Source of the DNA: Lepisosteus oculatus
Taxonomy: Eukaryota; Chordata; Actinopteri; Semionotiformes; Lepisosteidae
Length of the DNA: 64,000 nt
Direction: 5' to 3'
Assembly (NCBI RefSeq): GCF_040954835.1
Contig: NC_090697.1
Coordinates: 16,174,001-16,238,000, forward strand
The translations under genes were made by a program, and so were the position numbers. Every line of letters starts with the position of its first letter. The first letter of the stretch is position 1. The notes beneath the pieces were generated by a model. That model saw only the letters and a program-made list of their open reading frames with translations. It had not been told where the DNA came from and ran no database searches. Below are positions 46,568 to 58,009 of this stretch, piece by piece.

Positions 46568-46957
46568 CAACAACAACAATTCCTGACATTTTTATAGCAT
46601 TTTATGGACACTCCACTCAAAGTGCTTTAAAGGTAATGGGGACTCCTCTCCAATATCATCAATGTGCAGAATCCACTTGGATGATGCGACGGCAGCCGTA
46701 GTGCGCAAGAACGCTCACCACACACCAGCTATTAGTGGGGAGGAGAACAGAGTAATGAAGCCAATTCACAGATGGGGATTATTAGGAGACCATGCTTGGT
46801 AAACGCCAGCAGGAAGTTTGGCCAGGATGCCGGGGCAACACCCCTACTCTTTTCGAGAAACAACCTAAGATTTTTAATGATAGAAAGTTTTTTTACGTCT
46901 CATGTGAAGGACGGCACCTTTTTACAGTATAGTGTCCCCTTCTCTGTAATGGGGCAT
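46523..46957 (-). mobile_element. SINE with L2-type tail, 5S family, minus strand
   Basis: Plus-strand order is (AAT)n(AAC)n at 46523-46579, then CACTCCACTCAAAGTGC, GGATGATGCGACGGCAGCC, GAACGCTCACCACACACCAG, CCAATTCACAGATGGGG and CCTACTCTTTTCGAGAAAC. It ends GACGTCTC-like ACGTCTCATGTGAAGGACGG with CAGTATAGTGTCCCC. It extends further 5' than the copy at 39.6 kb and stops where the 5S-like head should begin. Confidence 0.75.
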
Positions 46958-47016
46958 AGGAATAAACGTATTACTTGTTCCTTTGCAGCTGATGCAGCTA
47001 CCCACCTGAACTATTT
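46958..47016. repeat. Foldback-family end fragment
   Basis: GGAATAAACGTATTACTTGT followed by TCCTTTGCAGCTGATGCAG and CCACCTGAACTATTT matches the right end and flank of the foldback element at 13955-14030. It joins the SINE directly on its left and the 158-bp repeat on its right. Confidence 0.65.
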
Positions 47017-47026
47017 CATAGTACTG

Positions 47027-47184
47027 AACAGTCCATTATTCATTTCAAACCTTTTTTATTTTCCCCAACACAGCAATCACTAACAAAAGAGATTAAGGCA
47101 AACAATACTTCTGTGAATAAAAGATGGGCTATATGTTGTTTAAGAGTGGGAATATTTCCACAGTCTATTTGTGTTACATCTTGG
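47027..47184. repeat. 158-bp repeat, copy 2 of 2
   Basis: Partner of 43083-43240. The inverted-repeat ends that flank copy 1 are not seen here. Confidence 0.7.
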
Positions 47185-47342
47185 GGCACAGAAGCATCCC
47201 CCAGATGGACTAAAGCAGATGCACAATGAAGGGTGCTACACACTCCATAATGCTGTAAGGCTTCTTTGTGAATTTGGGCTGATCTGATTTACCCCAATGA
47301 TTTTGCTACTTATTTTCACTATTTTCCAGAACATACTGTAAT

Positions 47343-47823
47343 TGTCACGTACAGTTCTTTCCGGGCCCTATGCGGACAACACGATCCAGAATAGTGAAGA
47401 CACAAGGGGAAAAACGGTCATGCAGGATAAGGGTCTGGAGACAGGGGGCGTGTCCATGCAGTGCAGGTGTCCAGAGGAAGTGAATCCAGGCGAACAATCC
47501 ATGTAGGAAATCCAAACGAGGAATCAGAAACAAGGGCTGAAGTCCATAGCCAGGCGATCCATCCGGAGGGGGGGAACAGGAACCGGGTCGTAACCGGAGA
47601 GGGGAACCGGGAACTAGGAACAGAAAGTTAAAAGCATAACGGAGCCAGACGTAGCAAGACCCTGGGCTCTCATGATGTGGAAATCAATGAGGAACCAGGA
47701 GTGAGGTCCGCGTCTGGCTTTTAAGGGGGAGCGGGATTAGGGACCAGGTAATCATTGCAGACAATGGGGCATAACAAGGAAGGGCTGGAGCACCCTTAAG
47801 AGGAGGGGTTAGCGATCGTGACA
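47343..47823 (-). mobile_element. Solo LTR, Gypsy-like, copy 2, with perfect target duplication
   Basis: A 481-bp block with TG...CA ends (TGTCACG...CGTGACA on the plus strand), flanked by GTAAT at 47338-47342 and again at 47824-47828. The perfect 5-bp duplication and lack of internal sequence mark a solo LTR left by recombination. The orientation is taken from alignment with the LTR at 55174-55657. A TATA-like CCTTAAAAGCC lies on the minus strand. Confidence 0.87.
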
Positions 47824-47829
47824 GTAATT

Positions 47830-50165
47830 ACAATTTGCAATACTAATGTTACTGTTACCAACCAACAGGTTAAACAGTAAGCTAAAACACTTTCAATACA
47901 TGATTTGAAATTATAAGAAGGTGAAAGGGTTCGGCCTTCTTTTATAAAATGGTTAAACAAAATTTGCCCTATCTTAATTTTTTACTTTTGACCAGTCCCA
48001 ATTACCGCAATATCGACAACCTCTTCAATCTGACTATTTATTCAATTGTTTGGAAGGGAACCACATTTTTCTTAAAGTCAATGTTAAGTTATTTTGTTTT
48101 CAAAACACTTAATTCCGAAGAGAACACATTGCTGCATTCAATAAAATCATTTACAATGAGCCCAAAATGATAAGCTGAGTTCCTTATTTAGGTAAGTTGG
48201 GCTGCGTAGTCAGTTAATTTAATGAGATATCTATATGTGTTTTCTTCTTAAATCATTCATGTACACAATGTACAATAAAGAGGACAAGAGGTAATCCAAT
48301 AGAGGTCAAATGTCCATCAGATAACCATTTCCCCACTTTTACATGTTGAGACTTATTCATTAAACAATGTAACCCATCTAATCAAATAAGCATATACCTG
48401 TAATTTGCAACTATTTGAGAGATTAAGAAAGAGTGGTAGAATCTTGTTAAATCCCAACTGAATCATGTCAAAATAAAAATTGGCCAATACAATTCAAGCA
48501 ATTCACTTTGCTTAGTCATAACAATGTTTACCAAAGTAACTATTGCAGCTTCTTCTCCCTTTCTTTCCCTATATTTAAACTCCGGGGAATCAATGCAGTC
48601 ATGTGTAGTGCGCTGTCCCTTGTAGTGTGTTGTTTCACTATTCTCTCCAGACTTTTCATAGGGAAGAGTTTTAAGAACTTCTGACCTGTAATTGTCAACT
48701 TGCGATGAGGATAACAGATTTTTCCACAGAGAGGGGACATTTAGAAAAGATAATTAAATCTGTTGAATCTGTGTGCCTTTTCTACAGACACATCTACTAT
48801 GCATGTGACAAGGCATTATTGTGTAATATGATCCCACTACTGTTATGTCACTCCCCAAGACTCCTAATAATATTCATGTGACACACACCAGGGAGTTGGC
48901 CTTTTGGCATAGTATCTTGTCAATTGCTTGTGTTGACTGATCAGGTCACTACATTTAGTCCTGCTAATCTGCATACAGTATGTGCAATCACATAAGCACA
49001 TATTTGTTAACACATTCATTAATTGATTTGAGCTGAAATATTAATACAGTATTTAGTATCAAAACTGTATTTCAGGGCTTACAATCTTAAAATACAATCA
49101 GTTGAACTTTGTAAAAAACTACTGATAACGATACTAAGTTAGAAAAACCGCAAGGTCATACAAAAGTCTAATTTTAAACAAAAAAAAATCGGGCAAGACT
49201 TGTTTCCCATATCTGTGCATTGAGTCTTCTTAATCTGACTCATTTGTATGGCTGGACTATTTTTCTGACTTGTTTACATTAACAATGTTTTTAATTGAAA
49301 TTAATCATAATTAACTGTTATGATACACCAAAGGATTCTAATGTAATTTAACTTAAAAAATTCTTACCTAAATAAACAAGTGCACATATGAAAGTAGTTT
49401 GCCTTATGATTTTACTTGCTGTTCACTCTCATTGTGGGAGCTGGGTGAGTCATTAAATTATCAATAGGGTGAATTAGAACAACATGACGGAACAGATTTT
49501 TTATTGCGAAACCTCAGGTTGTTGATCAAGCTGCCGGATAATTCAAACGCATTCCCTTGTAATGAAGAACAAATGTGGCCAATGAGAGACAAAGCTTCAA
49601 AACCCTTAGAACAACATCGCCATTCATAAAAAAAAATTGCACTCACATCTCACCAAACATGGCATCAACTCCTTCAGCAAATCACAAGAACCGAGTATTC
49701 ATGGATTTCAAAATAATGGAAATACAAGTCGATTGCTGACTAACACATCCTTCCGATTTTGGCATCACCAATTGTTCATGAACATATAATGATTTCAGTC
49801 CTTGCATGGCAGGGCTGAGGACTGTGAACAGTGTCCTCTGAAATGTATGCTACCAGTTCCATCACTTTATTCCATCCATGAGACCCACAGCACACACAGT
49901 AGCATCATTTATCGACAGGAGTAAAGCAGCTCCACCTTATTTTGTTTTTGTACAGCACTAATCGTATTTTGTCTTGAGAAAAATAAACAAATAAAAACTG
50001 TGCAGATGCTCCTGTTGGTTCTGAATGAACGCATAAAAGCTTTGGCCTTGAACTCAAAAATATTTTATGATACACGTTTAAACTATTTCTGAATTTGCAA
50101 TCCAGTTAAGAAAATAAAAATAGTTACAATTGTGAGGTGCAATCTTGCCCATTCGATACAGTACA
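47830..50165. other. Intergenic, nothing recognised
   Basis: AT-rich, no gene or repeat that I can name. Confidence 0.55.
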
Positions 50166-50169
50166 TAGT

Positions 50170-50590
50170 AGTTAAGTGATCCATGGATCTGACCCAGCTG
50201 TTTTTTTAAAGAAACTAGGCTAGGTAGCTTGTTTTATACTCCCAAAACCATCTGCCTAAAGAAGTGCCTCCTAATCTACAGTAGGTTTTACAAGCACTTC
50301 CACGTAGTATCTTCTACTCTATGTCTTGTTTCACTCTTAATTCAGAAGAAGTATACTGTTTAGGATTTGCCTTTTAATATAAGAATCATGTCTCCTCTTG
50401 GAATTCTCTGTTGAAGACTAAAAAGCTTCAATTATTTTAACATGTTAGTTTAAAACATTCTTTTAAAACACAGGAATGTATCTCTTTGCTCTTCTCTGGA
50501 CTGATTCCATAACAGCAACCTCTTTTAGTAACCTACTGACCAAAGTTGTACACAATCTAAATTAGATGTTACTATTGACCTCATTTATCA
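50170..50590. repeat. CR1/L2-like LINE-derived fragment, most complete copy
   Basis: AAAGAAGTGCCTCCTAATCT, then TTCTCTGGACTGATTCCATA, CTAGTAACC-like TTTAGTAACCTACTGACC and CAAAGTTGTACACAATCT. The order shows how the separated pieces at 2880-3045 and 3745-3850 once fitted together. Confidence 0.45.
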
Positions 50591-50599
50591 TTTATCTTC

Positions 50600-52205
50600 C
50601 ATACAAAAAAAATCATAGAAAGGCTACAGAAATGTAAAATTTACAATACAGAATAATGTATTGTATATTTTAAATTTCTGTAACTTTGTTTTAACAAGTA
50701 TGTTTATTGTTTTTTAAACCAACAAAAAGACATGCTGCATAAGTTACACATTAAGGTAACGTAACAGAACATTTGAATTGCTGGTAGAGTGTGTTATTAG
50801 AGAAGAATTAATGAAAAAGATAAGTACAGAATTTCCAATCGGAAATATATTCTAATACAATGTTTTTAGGAAAAAAACAGTAATGTAGTGATGATTTGGT
50901 TTCTTTATTGAGCTTTATGAGGAATAAAATCACCCTCAATGAACAACACTGATTATATTATAATCCAGTTATCTGACAACAAATGAAATATTACTAAGGA
51001 GAAAAATAAACAGAAGAAAATTCTTTAACTTACGTTTTTTCAAGAAACAAATGGAATGTGTCACAATTAACTTGTCAAAGTGCATTTAAACATTTTAGTA
51101 GTTTTCCAACTGAGTACTGTAGATCACATTTATTTAAAATTTGCTTAGAAAATTATATTTTGGGTGCTAAATATAAACGTAGAGAAAAAGTTTGATTTTT
51201 TAAACTTTGACCTATTTTAAACACTGACCAAGTTTCTCATGAGAACAAATTGCAAATGAAATGATGTTCAGTGACTTCATTGTTTTTTTTGTATGAGTAT
51301 CTTGGATTGTCCAAAAAAGATTAATTCTTCTGGCTAAATCCACTCTATGGATTAAATCTTTTTTGCAAAACAAAATAAATTGCCCTACAGAGCTTAAGGT
51401 CACTTCTAACCAACATTTGTATCAGTTAATGTCTTTTGAGCCGTGTAGAAAGGTTCTTTTGAGCTTGTGAACAACTTTCTTCTTCCAGTGGTAGCTGAGG
51501 AAACATTGTTTATGACAGCACTCTCTTGTCCTCATAAGAACAGGTAAACTGGATAAACTACCTGGTGTAAAGAGACATATCTATACGTCCAATGATGGCA
51601 ATCATAAAAGAATCTCAGCTTTATACGAGAAACAAGAATTATTAATGAATGTCTATGAACTGTACAAGAACAATTCCATACCTTATTGTAAGAACATTTA
51701 GCAAAATGTTTATAGAGAAATTTGTGTTGCTGCTATAATCATAAAAATAAAATGCATTAATTTAAGAAATATTGAAGAACTTTTCATTAATTCAAGTCAT
51801 CACTTAATGAACAGGCTACTGTACTTATTAAGTTAATCATTACTAATGAATGTCTATGTGCTGTTCAAAAATAAGTTATTTCCCCTTCATACAAATCACC
51901 GCAAAATGACACTCAAGATAAAATGTGTTTGAAATGTTTATTAAATATTTAGGTATAGTGAGATTTGTCCACTATTTTTCCATAGGAAAGGGGGCTAAGA
52001 CCCCAGTGCATAGTGAGGAGTTCACAAAGAAGTGGAAGTGGAAGAGGAATGCTTGAAGGAGAGGGATCTATATACAGTATGATAATAATAAAATCTTGAG
52101 AATAAAAATACTTCTGGAATGATTATGATTTAGAACTGCTGAGACGAAGTTGGCTTGATCCTCGTCATCTCTCTCAAACTTCAGTGAGGAATTTCCATTT
52201 ATTAC
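50600..52205. other. Intergenic, nothing recognised except a short repeat
   Basis: AT-rich. The text at 52115-52155 (GGAATGATTATGATTTAGAA, CTGCTGAGACGAAGTT) is the partner of the short repeat at 29851-29917. Confidence 0.5.
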
Positions 52206-52214
52206 AAAACGGAC

Positions 52215-52540
52215 GTTCAAAGGTGACATGGTGGCACGGCCATTTGTACTGCTACCTCACAGTTGTCGGGTCGTGGGTCTAGCCCTGCACTGGGGTGCCT
52301 TCTGACGGGATTTTTCCGTGTTCTTCATGTGCCCACACAATTTTTCTCCTGGTGCTCAGGGTTCTTTCCAAACACATGCTGGCTGGGTTAAGGAACAAAT
52401 TGAAGGTGCCTTCAATTTTTCTATTGGTGCTGTGTGCTCTTTCCTGCAGGGTGCAGCCCTACTTTGTGCCCTATGCTTCTAGAATAGACCGATGCAACCT
52501 GGGTGCAACCTTCACCAGGAATAAGTGACTTTCTGATAAC
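52215..52540 (-). repeat. Dispersed SINE-like repeat, copy 3 (opposite orientation)
   Basis: GGTGACATGGTGGCACGGCC, TGCTACCTCACAGTTG, GTTCTTTCC, AACACATGCTGGCTGGGTTA and a GACCGATGCAACCTGGGTG end, in the reverse order to the copies at 5 and 11 kb. The strand given is relative to those copies. Confidence 0.5.
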
Positions 52541-52799
52541 AAATGAATGGACACAATAATGAGTCTAAAAACGTGAACAGTACAATGTGAAAATGAGTCA
52601 TTGTACTAAATGAATGTTCAAGGTACTGTATATACTGTGTTTACACTCAGAGTAAATCTGAAATGGATTAAATAGCTGCACAACAAGAGACCTCTTGTTA
52701 TGGCTCAGTATATGGTGTTAAAAAAAGATAATTATACAAACTATACACATGCTAATAGGCTGAAAAACTGGATATGTTGTAATAAGTGAAATCTTTTTA

Positions 52800-53950
52800 A
52801 AAGATATTGATTATCTTGGTGAAACCCCCTGCCTTTAATCCCAGCCACTCTGGAGTCCTTACGCGGAGCGTAATGAACGACATTTATAGGGACATTATCG
52901 GAAATTTTGTTTTGGTATACCTGGTCGACATCCTCATTTTTTCCACCAACCCTCAGGAACATGTCCGTCACATCCAGGAGGTCTTGTCCAGACTCACTGA
53001 CAATAAACTCTATGCCAAACTTGAGAAGTGCGTTTTTCACGTTTCCAAGATTCACTTTTTGGGTTACATAATTTCTCCCCTTGGAGTGGAGATGGACTCA
53101 GCTAAGGTTGCGGCTATCAATGCCTGGCCAGTTCCTCATAATTTAAAGCAAATCCAATGCTTTCTTGTCAACTTCTACAAGCGATTCACCTGGAACTTTA
53201 GCTCCATTGTGGCGCCATTACGGCCCTGACCCGCAACCGACCAAGCCTGGGTGAATGGAACCCGGAGGCTAACCAAGCATTCCTATGCCAGAAACACTCC
53301 TAAGGCACCCAGATCCCTCTCGGCCTTTCACTGTTGAGGTTGACGCCTCTGCCTATGGGGTTAGTGCAGTCCTCTCCCAGCGCCACGGAGAACAGCACAT
53401 TCCACATCCCTGTGCCTTCTTTTCTAAGAAGCTCTCCCCCGCCGAGGGGGAGGGGGATTACTGTGGGTAATCGTGAACTCCTAGCTATCAAGCTGGCTCT
53501 AGAGGAATGGAGACACTGGCTGGAGGGGGCTCACCACCCCTTTGTCATTATCACGGACTATAAGAACCTGTCCTATATTCAATCTGCCAAACACCTCAAC
53601 TCGCGTCAGGCCCATTGGTCTCTCTTCTTTTCTTGTTTCAATTTTGTTATCACCTATACGCCCGCCTCCAAGAATGGGAGGGCTGATGCACTCTCTCGGC
53701 TCCATGACCCCCCCAGATCTGGACTACACGCCTGAACCAATCATTTCATCCAACAGAAGCGTGGTGGCGATTCACTGCTCTATTGAGGACCAGGTCAGAC
53801 GTGCCCTCAATGGAACTACAGTTCCCCTGCGCTGTCCCCCGTAAAAGCTTTTTGTGCCGGATCACTTACGTTCTGCCGTCCTACAGTGGGGACATGTCTC
53901 CCGGTTTGCAGGTCATTCTGGTAGCAGACGCACTCTGCTACCACAAAACG
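52800..53950 (+). mobile_element. Ty3/Gypsy retrotransposon pol remnant
   Basis: Plus-strand frames show, in order, the second half of the reverse transcriptase (52870-53220), an RNase H domain (53320-53735) and the start of an integrase zinc-binding region (about 53855-53935). The reverse transcriptase active-site box reads YLVD (52918-52929) instead of Y-x-D-D, so the first catalytic Asp is lost by one codon change. The RNase H part keeps VDAS, then FFSKKLSP and NRELLAI. The reading frame shifts at about 53225 and 53465. No gag, protease, integrase core or LTR adjoins it. This is a dead fragment of an old insertion. Confidence 0.82.
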
Positions 53951-54069
53951 AAAAAGAAAAAGAAACTGAAAAAGTGCAACACATTAACTTTGAAAAACCC
54001 ACAGTAAGACTATATTATGCATTAAAAGTGTTAAGTACAAAGATACCCCTTTAAGTGAATTAGGGAAAG

Positions 54070-54310
54070 TCTTGAAAGGGACAGTCTGTAGTAGATTTGA
54101 GCAAAAAGCTTCGTAGATCTGGTGCTGCACATGAGAAGGCTTTATCAACTATTCAACTGAGTAAGAAAGCCAGAATCGCTAGATTAAAACTTAAGAGCTG
54201 GACTAGATCATGCAGTGACTAATACATGAGCAGGAGTGCATTGAAGTCCACTTTACATTTCGCATGGAGCCAGGGCAATTTGCAGAGGATGGGAGTTATG
54301 TGCTAATTGA
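54070..54310. repeat. Possible L2-related repeat fragment
   Basis: AGATCTGGTGCTGCACATGA with GAAGGCTTTATCA, then GAAGTCCACTTTACATTTCG and GGAGCCAGGGCAATTTGCAG, resemble antisense L2 3' sequence. The assignment is weak. Confidence 0.35.
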
Positions 54311-55173
54311 GAGTATTTTTAGTTACTACACAATTTACTGACCTTGATATACTGTATGCTGAAATGTCTTTTGCAAAGTGTTAGAGTATGCTATTGTTGA
54401 TAAAATAAAAATGTGTTTATATATTTATATCAATATCAAACAGAGACAAGATGAACCTTAATTGAATTTAATGAATGTTTAAAAGAATTTACTGATTGTC
54501 ATACGCATGTTTACTAATGTCATACATTTTCATGTTTCAATGTTCAGTGGATTTGTATTTATCCATAAGTCTCAGCTTTGGTACCTGGAGGGAACAAAAA
54601 TGAGCTTTCCAGGTTCCTGTTTTTATGTTTTCATTGGTTATTGCCCATTACTCACAATTTTAATCTTCCATTTTCTTTATAAGAGTTACTGTATAAGGCC
54701 CGATACAAATTTAGCCCCTTTTTTACATAAATCCATTGATGCCTTGGGTAGCCAGACATTAGGCTGCATCTCAAGTTTTGCAGCATTGGCGTACTTTAAC
54801 TCACATGCCTATGCTTATGATTTCTGGATTTGCATATAGCCTCTACCGTTTTGTACACATAAGGTTGTAGTGATGTGAGGAGCTTCAATTTACTAAATCA
54901 ATTAGGAATTGGAACAGTAAATTGCAAGAGTGCTTTGATAACTATAGGAATCAAACACAATATTTTACAGTCTCACATATGGATTCTAAATATGCAACAT
55001 ACAATTTACTGCAACACCAAAACATACATAGATACCTAGCAAGAGTAATAGAATATATTTGTGAACCGGTTTGCAGTGATACAAAAAATTGATCACTCAC
55101 TCAGGCATTATGAAGACAAAAATTATAAACATTAGAATTCAGGTGTATTAATTAGAATGTGTTATTGTTTACC

Positions 55174-55657
55174 TGTTATAGTCGACATCCCACCTCTAGA
55201 GGGCGCTCCAATCGGTTATTGGAATTGGCTCAGCTCTGGAAGACGGATGTCTGAAGGCCCGCCTATCACTGGGCTAAAAAGAAGCCTGATGGCACAGGCC
55301 TTATCCCCAGACGTCCTGACCTCTGAGCCCAGAGCTCGAAGCGCCCAGTCCTGTTCGTGTTCCATGTCCGTGTGTTCTTGGTCTTGCCACCCCTTTCTGG
55401 GGATTTTATCCTTGTCTTCATCTCTGACGGACTATCTGGTTAATGGAATACGGACTGCTCTCCCGACTACCCACCTGGACCTGGCTGGACTCGGATGCCT
55501 TTGGTTGTTCCCCTATGCACTGGATCATGGACTGTCGCTGATCACTATTGTCACAATAAATCCTTCTGTGTCTTTCCGTGAAGTCTATCTCCTGTCTCTT
55601 CCGGATTAAACCGTCATAGGGTCTGCACACTCCACGGCCAACCCGGCTCCCGAAACA
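55174..55657 (+). mobile_element. Solo LTR, related to the 43 and 47 kb LTRs, opposite strand
   Basis: A 484-bp block starting TGTTATAGTCGACATCCC and ending CCCGAAACA, flanked by TTACC and CTACC (4 of 5 bases match). Its start aligns with the reverse complement of the 47 kb LTR (TGT...TCG...CCC.CCTCT..AGGG.GCTCCA). It carries a TATA-like GGGCTAAAAAG and an AATAAA at about 55554, which set its orientation. A 150-codon ORF across it has no family resemblance. It is 1.2 kb from the Gypsy pol, but its own flanking duplication suggests a separate insertion. Confidence 0.66.
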
Positions 55658-55659
55658 CT

Positions 55660-56275
55660 ACCTTGTAGGTTATATCTGTCTCATATAGTTAATCACATTT
55701 ATATTCTCAAATAAAAGTAAACAAGCCTTTACTATCATGAACTACACTTTATCACGTGTTTGTAATAATAGTTTAAATCTTGAGAATTATAATATGAACA
55801 TAGAAGTTTCATACTGAAAGATCCATTTGGCCAAATGTTCCTTGATGAGTCTTGGACTTCCCTCAGAAGACTGAATTGGCTGTGTTGTATGTGGTCCAAT
55901 TTCTTCATCGGCTTGCTCTGTGACTGGGATTGTCCCAATACAGAGGAAAGGAGAGAGCTTTGCTTAGCTATTACTACGAAAAGCTCTGAAAGGAAGTAAA
56001 TGGTATTCCTGAACTTTGCCTTTTTAAAAAAAGTCATTGTACAGTCATCTGCTGTACAGTAAGTAAGATGGACTGAGAAACTCATTGTTGTTCCACCTAT
56101 AGCTTTTTACTGAATATGTTTAGCTATTCAGATTGTCAACAATAACAATTGGCTTGTAATACACAAGATTTATTCTGTTGCAGTGTTCTTTACTGACTCT
56201 CCCTTGGCCTGGAATCTTGGAGAAAGTTAAAGCCCTGGAGAAAAGTTAATGTCTTGACTTGGACTACTTGCAGTC
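55660..56275. other. Intergenic, nothing recognised
   Basis: AT-rich. No gene or named repeat seen. Confidence 0.5.
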
Positions 56276-56278
56276 ATA

Positions 56279-56710
56279 TGGTTGGAGAAGCCCAACTTCC
56301 AGGTTGGTGAGGTTTATGAGGTTCCATTTACTATAACTGAGTTCTTATTGTGTTGATATTGTAAACGAGTGAGTAGTTATGAACCCTGTGTTCAGGTTGC
56401 TGAGGGAGTCTACGAGTCTGAGAGGAGCGAGGCAGCAGTGTGCTTAGTAGTTCCAGGCTAGAGGTCGGAGTCTGGTTGGAGAAGGCAGTGAGGCAAACAA
56501 TTCCAAAAAACGTGAGACGAAAGGGTCGTCGAGGTCCAACGCTAGAAAGGTCTGTATTTCAGTAGCCAGAGGTCCGAGGGTGTCGCAAGCTCAAGTGGCG
56601 GATAGATTCCTAATACCAAGTGATGTTACCAGGTGAGCTGAGGGTTTAAATAGTGAAGGAAGGGGTGTGTGAGGGAAACTGGGTAATGAGGACCAGCTGC
56701 AGCCGTAACA
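56279..56710 (-). mobile_element. Possible solo LTR of another family
   Basis: A GC-richer 432-bp block with TG...CA ends, flanked by CATA on both sides (56275-56278 and 56711-56714). On the minus strand it starts TGTTACGGCTGCAGCTGG and has a CTATTTAAACC TATA-like box, both usual in Gypsy LTRs. The duplication is only 4 bp, so this is a moderate call. Confidence 0.45.
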
Positions 56711-56714
56711 CATA

Positions 56715-58005
56715 TGAGGTGCCACTTGTTTTGCTCGTTTTTTGGACGTCTGACAGCCTCTTATGATCATAGACATCAGCTTTGAAGACAAGCAAGTTAA
56801 ACCAGATGTGTCTGTAAATGGTCTTGTTTTCCACTTATTGTACTATTTGAGCTATAGGAAAATATCCCTTTTATGGTTGTCAACATTTTGTTGCTGTTCT
56901 GGCAGATGAAGGCTGCAATAAAACTAGGCTTCCAGTCATCTTGGTCTCCATGTTATTGGGTCAAGGTCATGTTCTGTCACAATATGTGTGGACTGGTGGG
57001 CAATGGTATTTCACGGTATGAGTTGCCACATACATATTCTTTCATCTCGAGCACATTCTGCAAGGCTGTTGACAACCTTTTATTGCAGACAGAAACAGAA
57101 TAGTGCTGTCTGGGAGCCCCAGATCATGAATGATGTGGTGGCTGTTGTAAGTTTGTCAAACCCTTGGGCTGAAGTGGCACTTGTAACTGTGTCTGAGCAG
57201 CCCATCTAGGGGGGTGCTTCGTTTTTTACGAGGGGACTAGAAAAAGTGCCCTAAGTATACACTGTAGTCTGCTAAATTCAGACAAAGGAAGGTTTCTATG
57301 CCAAACTTGATCACATTATTTGTGCAATCCCAAAGGATGCTGGAGGAAAGTTCCCAAAACAGGCCATCACCCCAGGGGTTTAACCAACAGTGATTCCACA
57401 TTACTTTCCAAATGAAGGACATACACAGTTCTTACACGTACTGTATACACAGGTAACAAACTGGAACAAAGTCTTTTTATGGTCTGGGAAACTAGTTCAG
57501 GGAATAAAAGAAAAGAGACACAATAAGCGATGAACCAGTTGCAGAGCTGGTGTAAGTTAAAGTATACAGGGCTCATGTGACTTCAGTACCATAGTTCTGG
57601 CTTAATGCCAGTGATATATGGTAAAAAGTCCTTAAACAATACTCTGGCTTTATGCCAGTTAGATACAAGGTCATGCTGCAAAATGGCAAAAAGAGAGAAA
57701 GTAAAATAGCATATAAGATAATTTATATCATGAATTTATTTTTACCATTTCAGTGAACATTCCATTCTCTGGGGTACAAGCATTGTCAAGAAAGGAGGTG
57801 GAAATGTAATCCCCAATAGCATTTTTTTCTATACTATATCCATAGACCACAGATCCCCATCATTAATATCCTGTTATGTCAGAAAAATTGACACAAAACC
57901 TCCTGGCAACATCCACACCACAAACACATGTATCTGATTAATTGTGTCGAACTGGCTCTGACAAAGTACCTTTAGAAGAAGTAGTGTCAAAGGAAAATCA
58001 ACATC
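56715..58005. other. Intergenic, no clear feature
   Basis: The block 56880-57210 is less AT-rich and open over short frames on the plus strand, possibly old retroelement sequence, but I cannot assign it. Confidence 0.4.
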
Positions 58006-58009
58006 CAAG

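Noticed and set aside
46394..46579. ORF with a poly-leucine run
   Set aside because: It is translation of the (AAT)n microsatellite tail of a SINE.
55157..55609. 150-codon ORF
   Set aside because: It lies inside an LTR and resembles no protein family I know.
52800..55657. Gypsy pol plus LTR at 55 kb as one element
   Set aside because: The 1.2 kb between them holds no integrase or other pol sequence, and the LTR has its own near-match flanking duplication.
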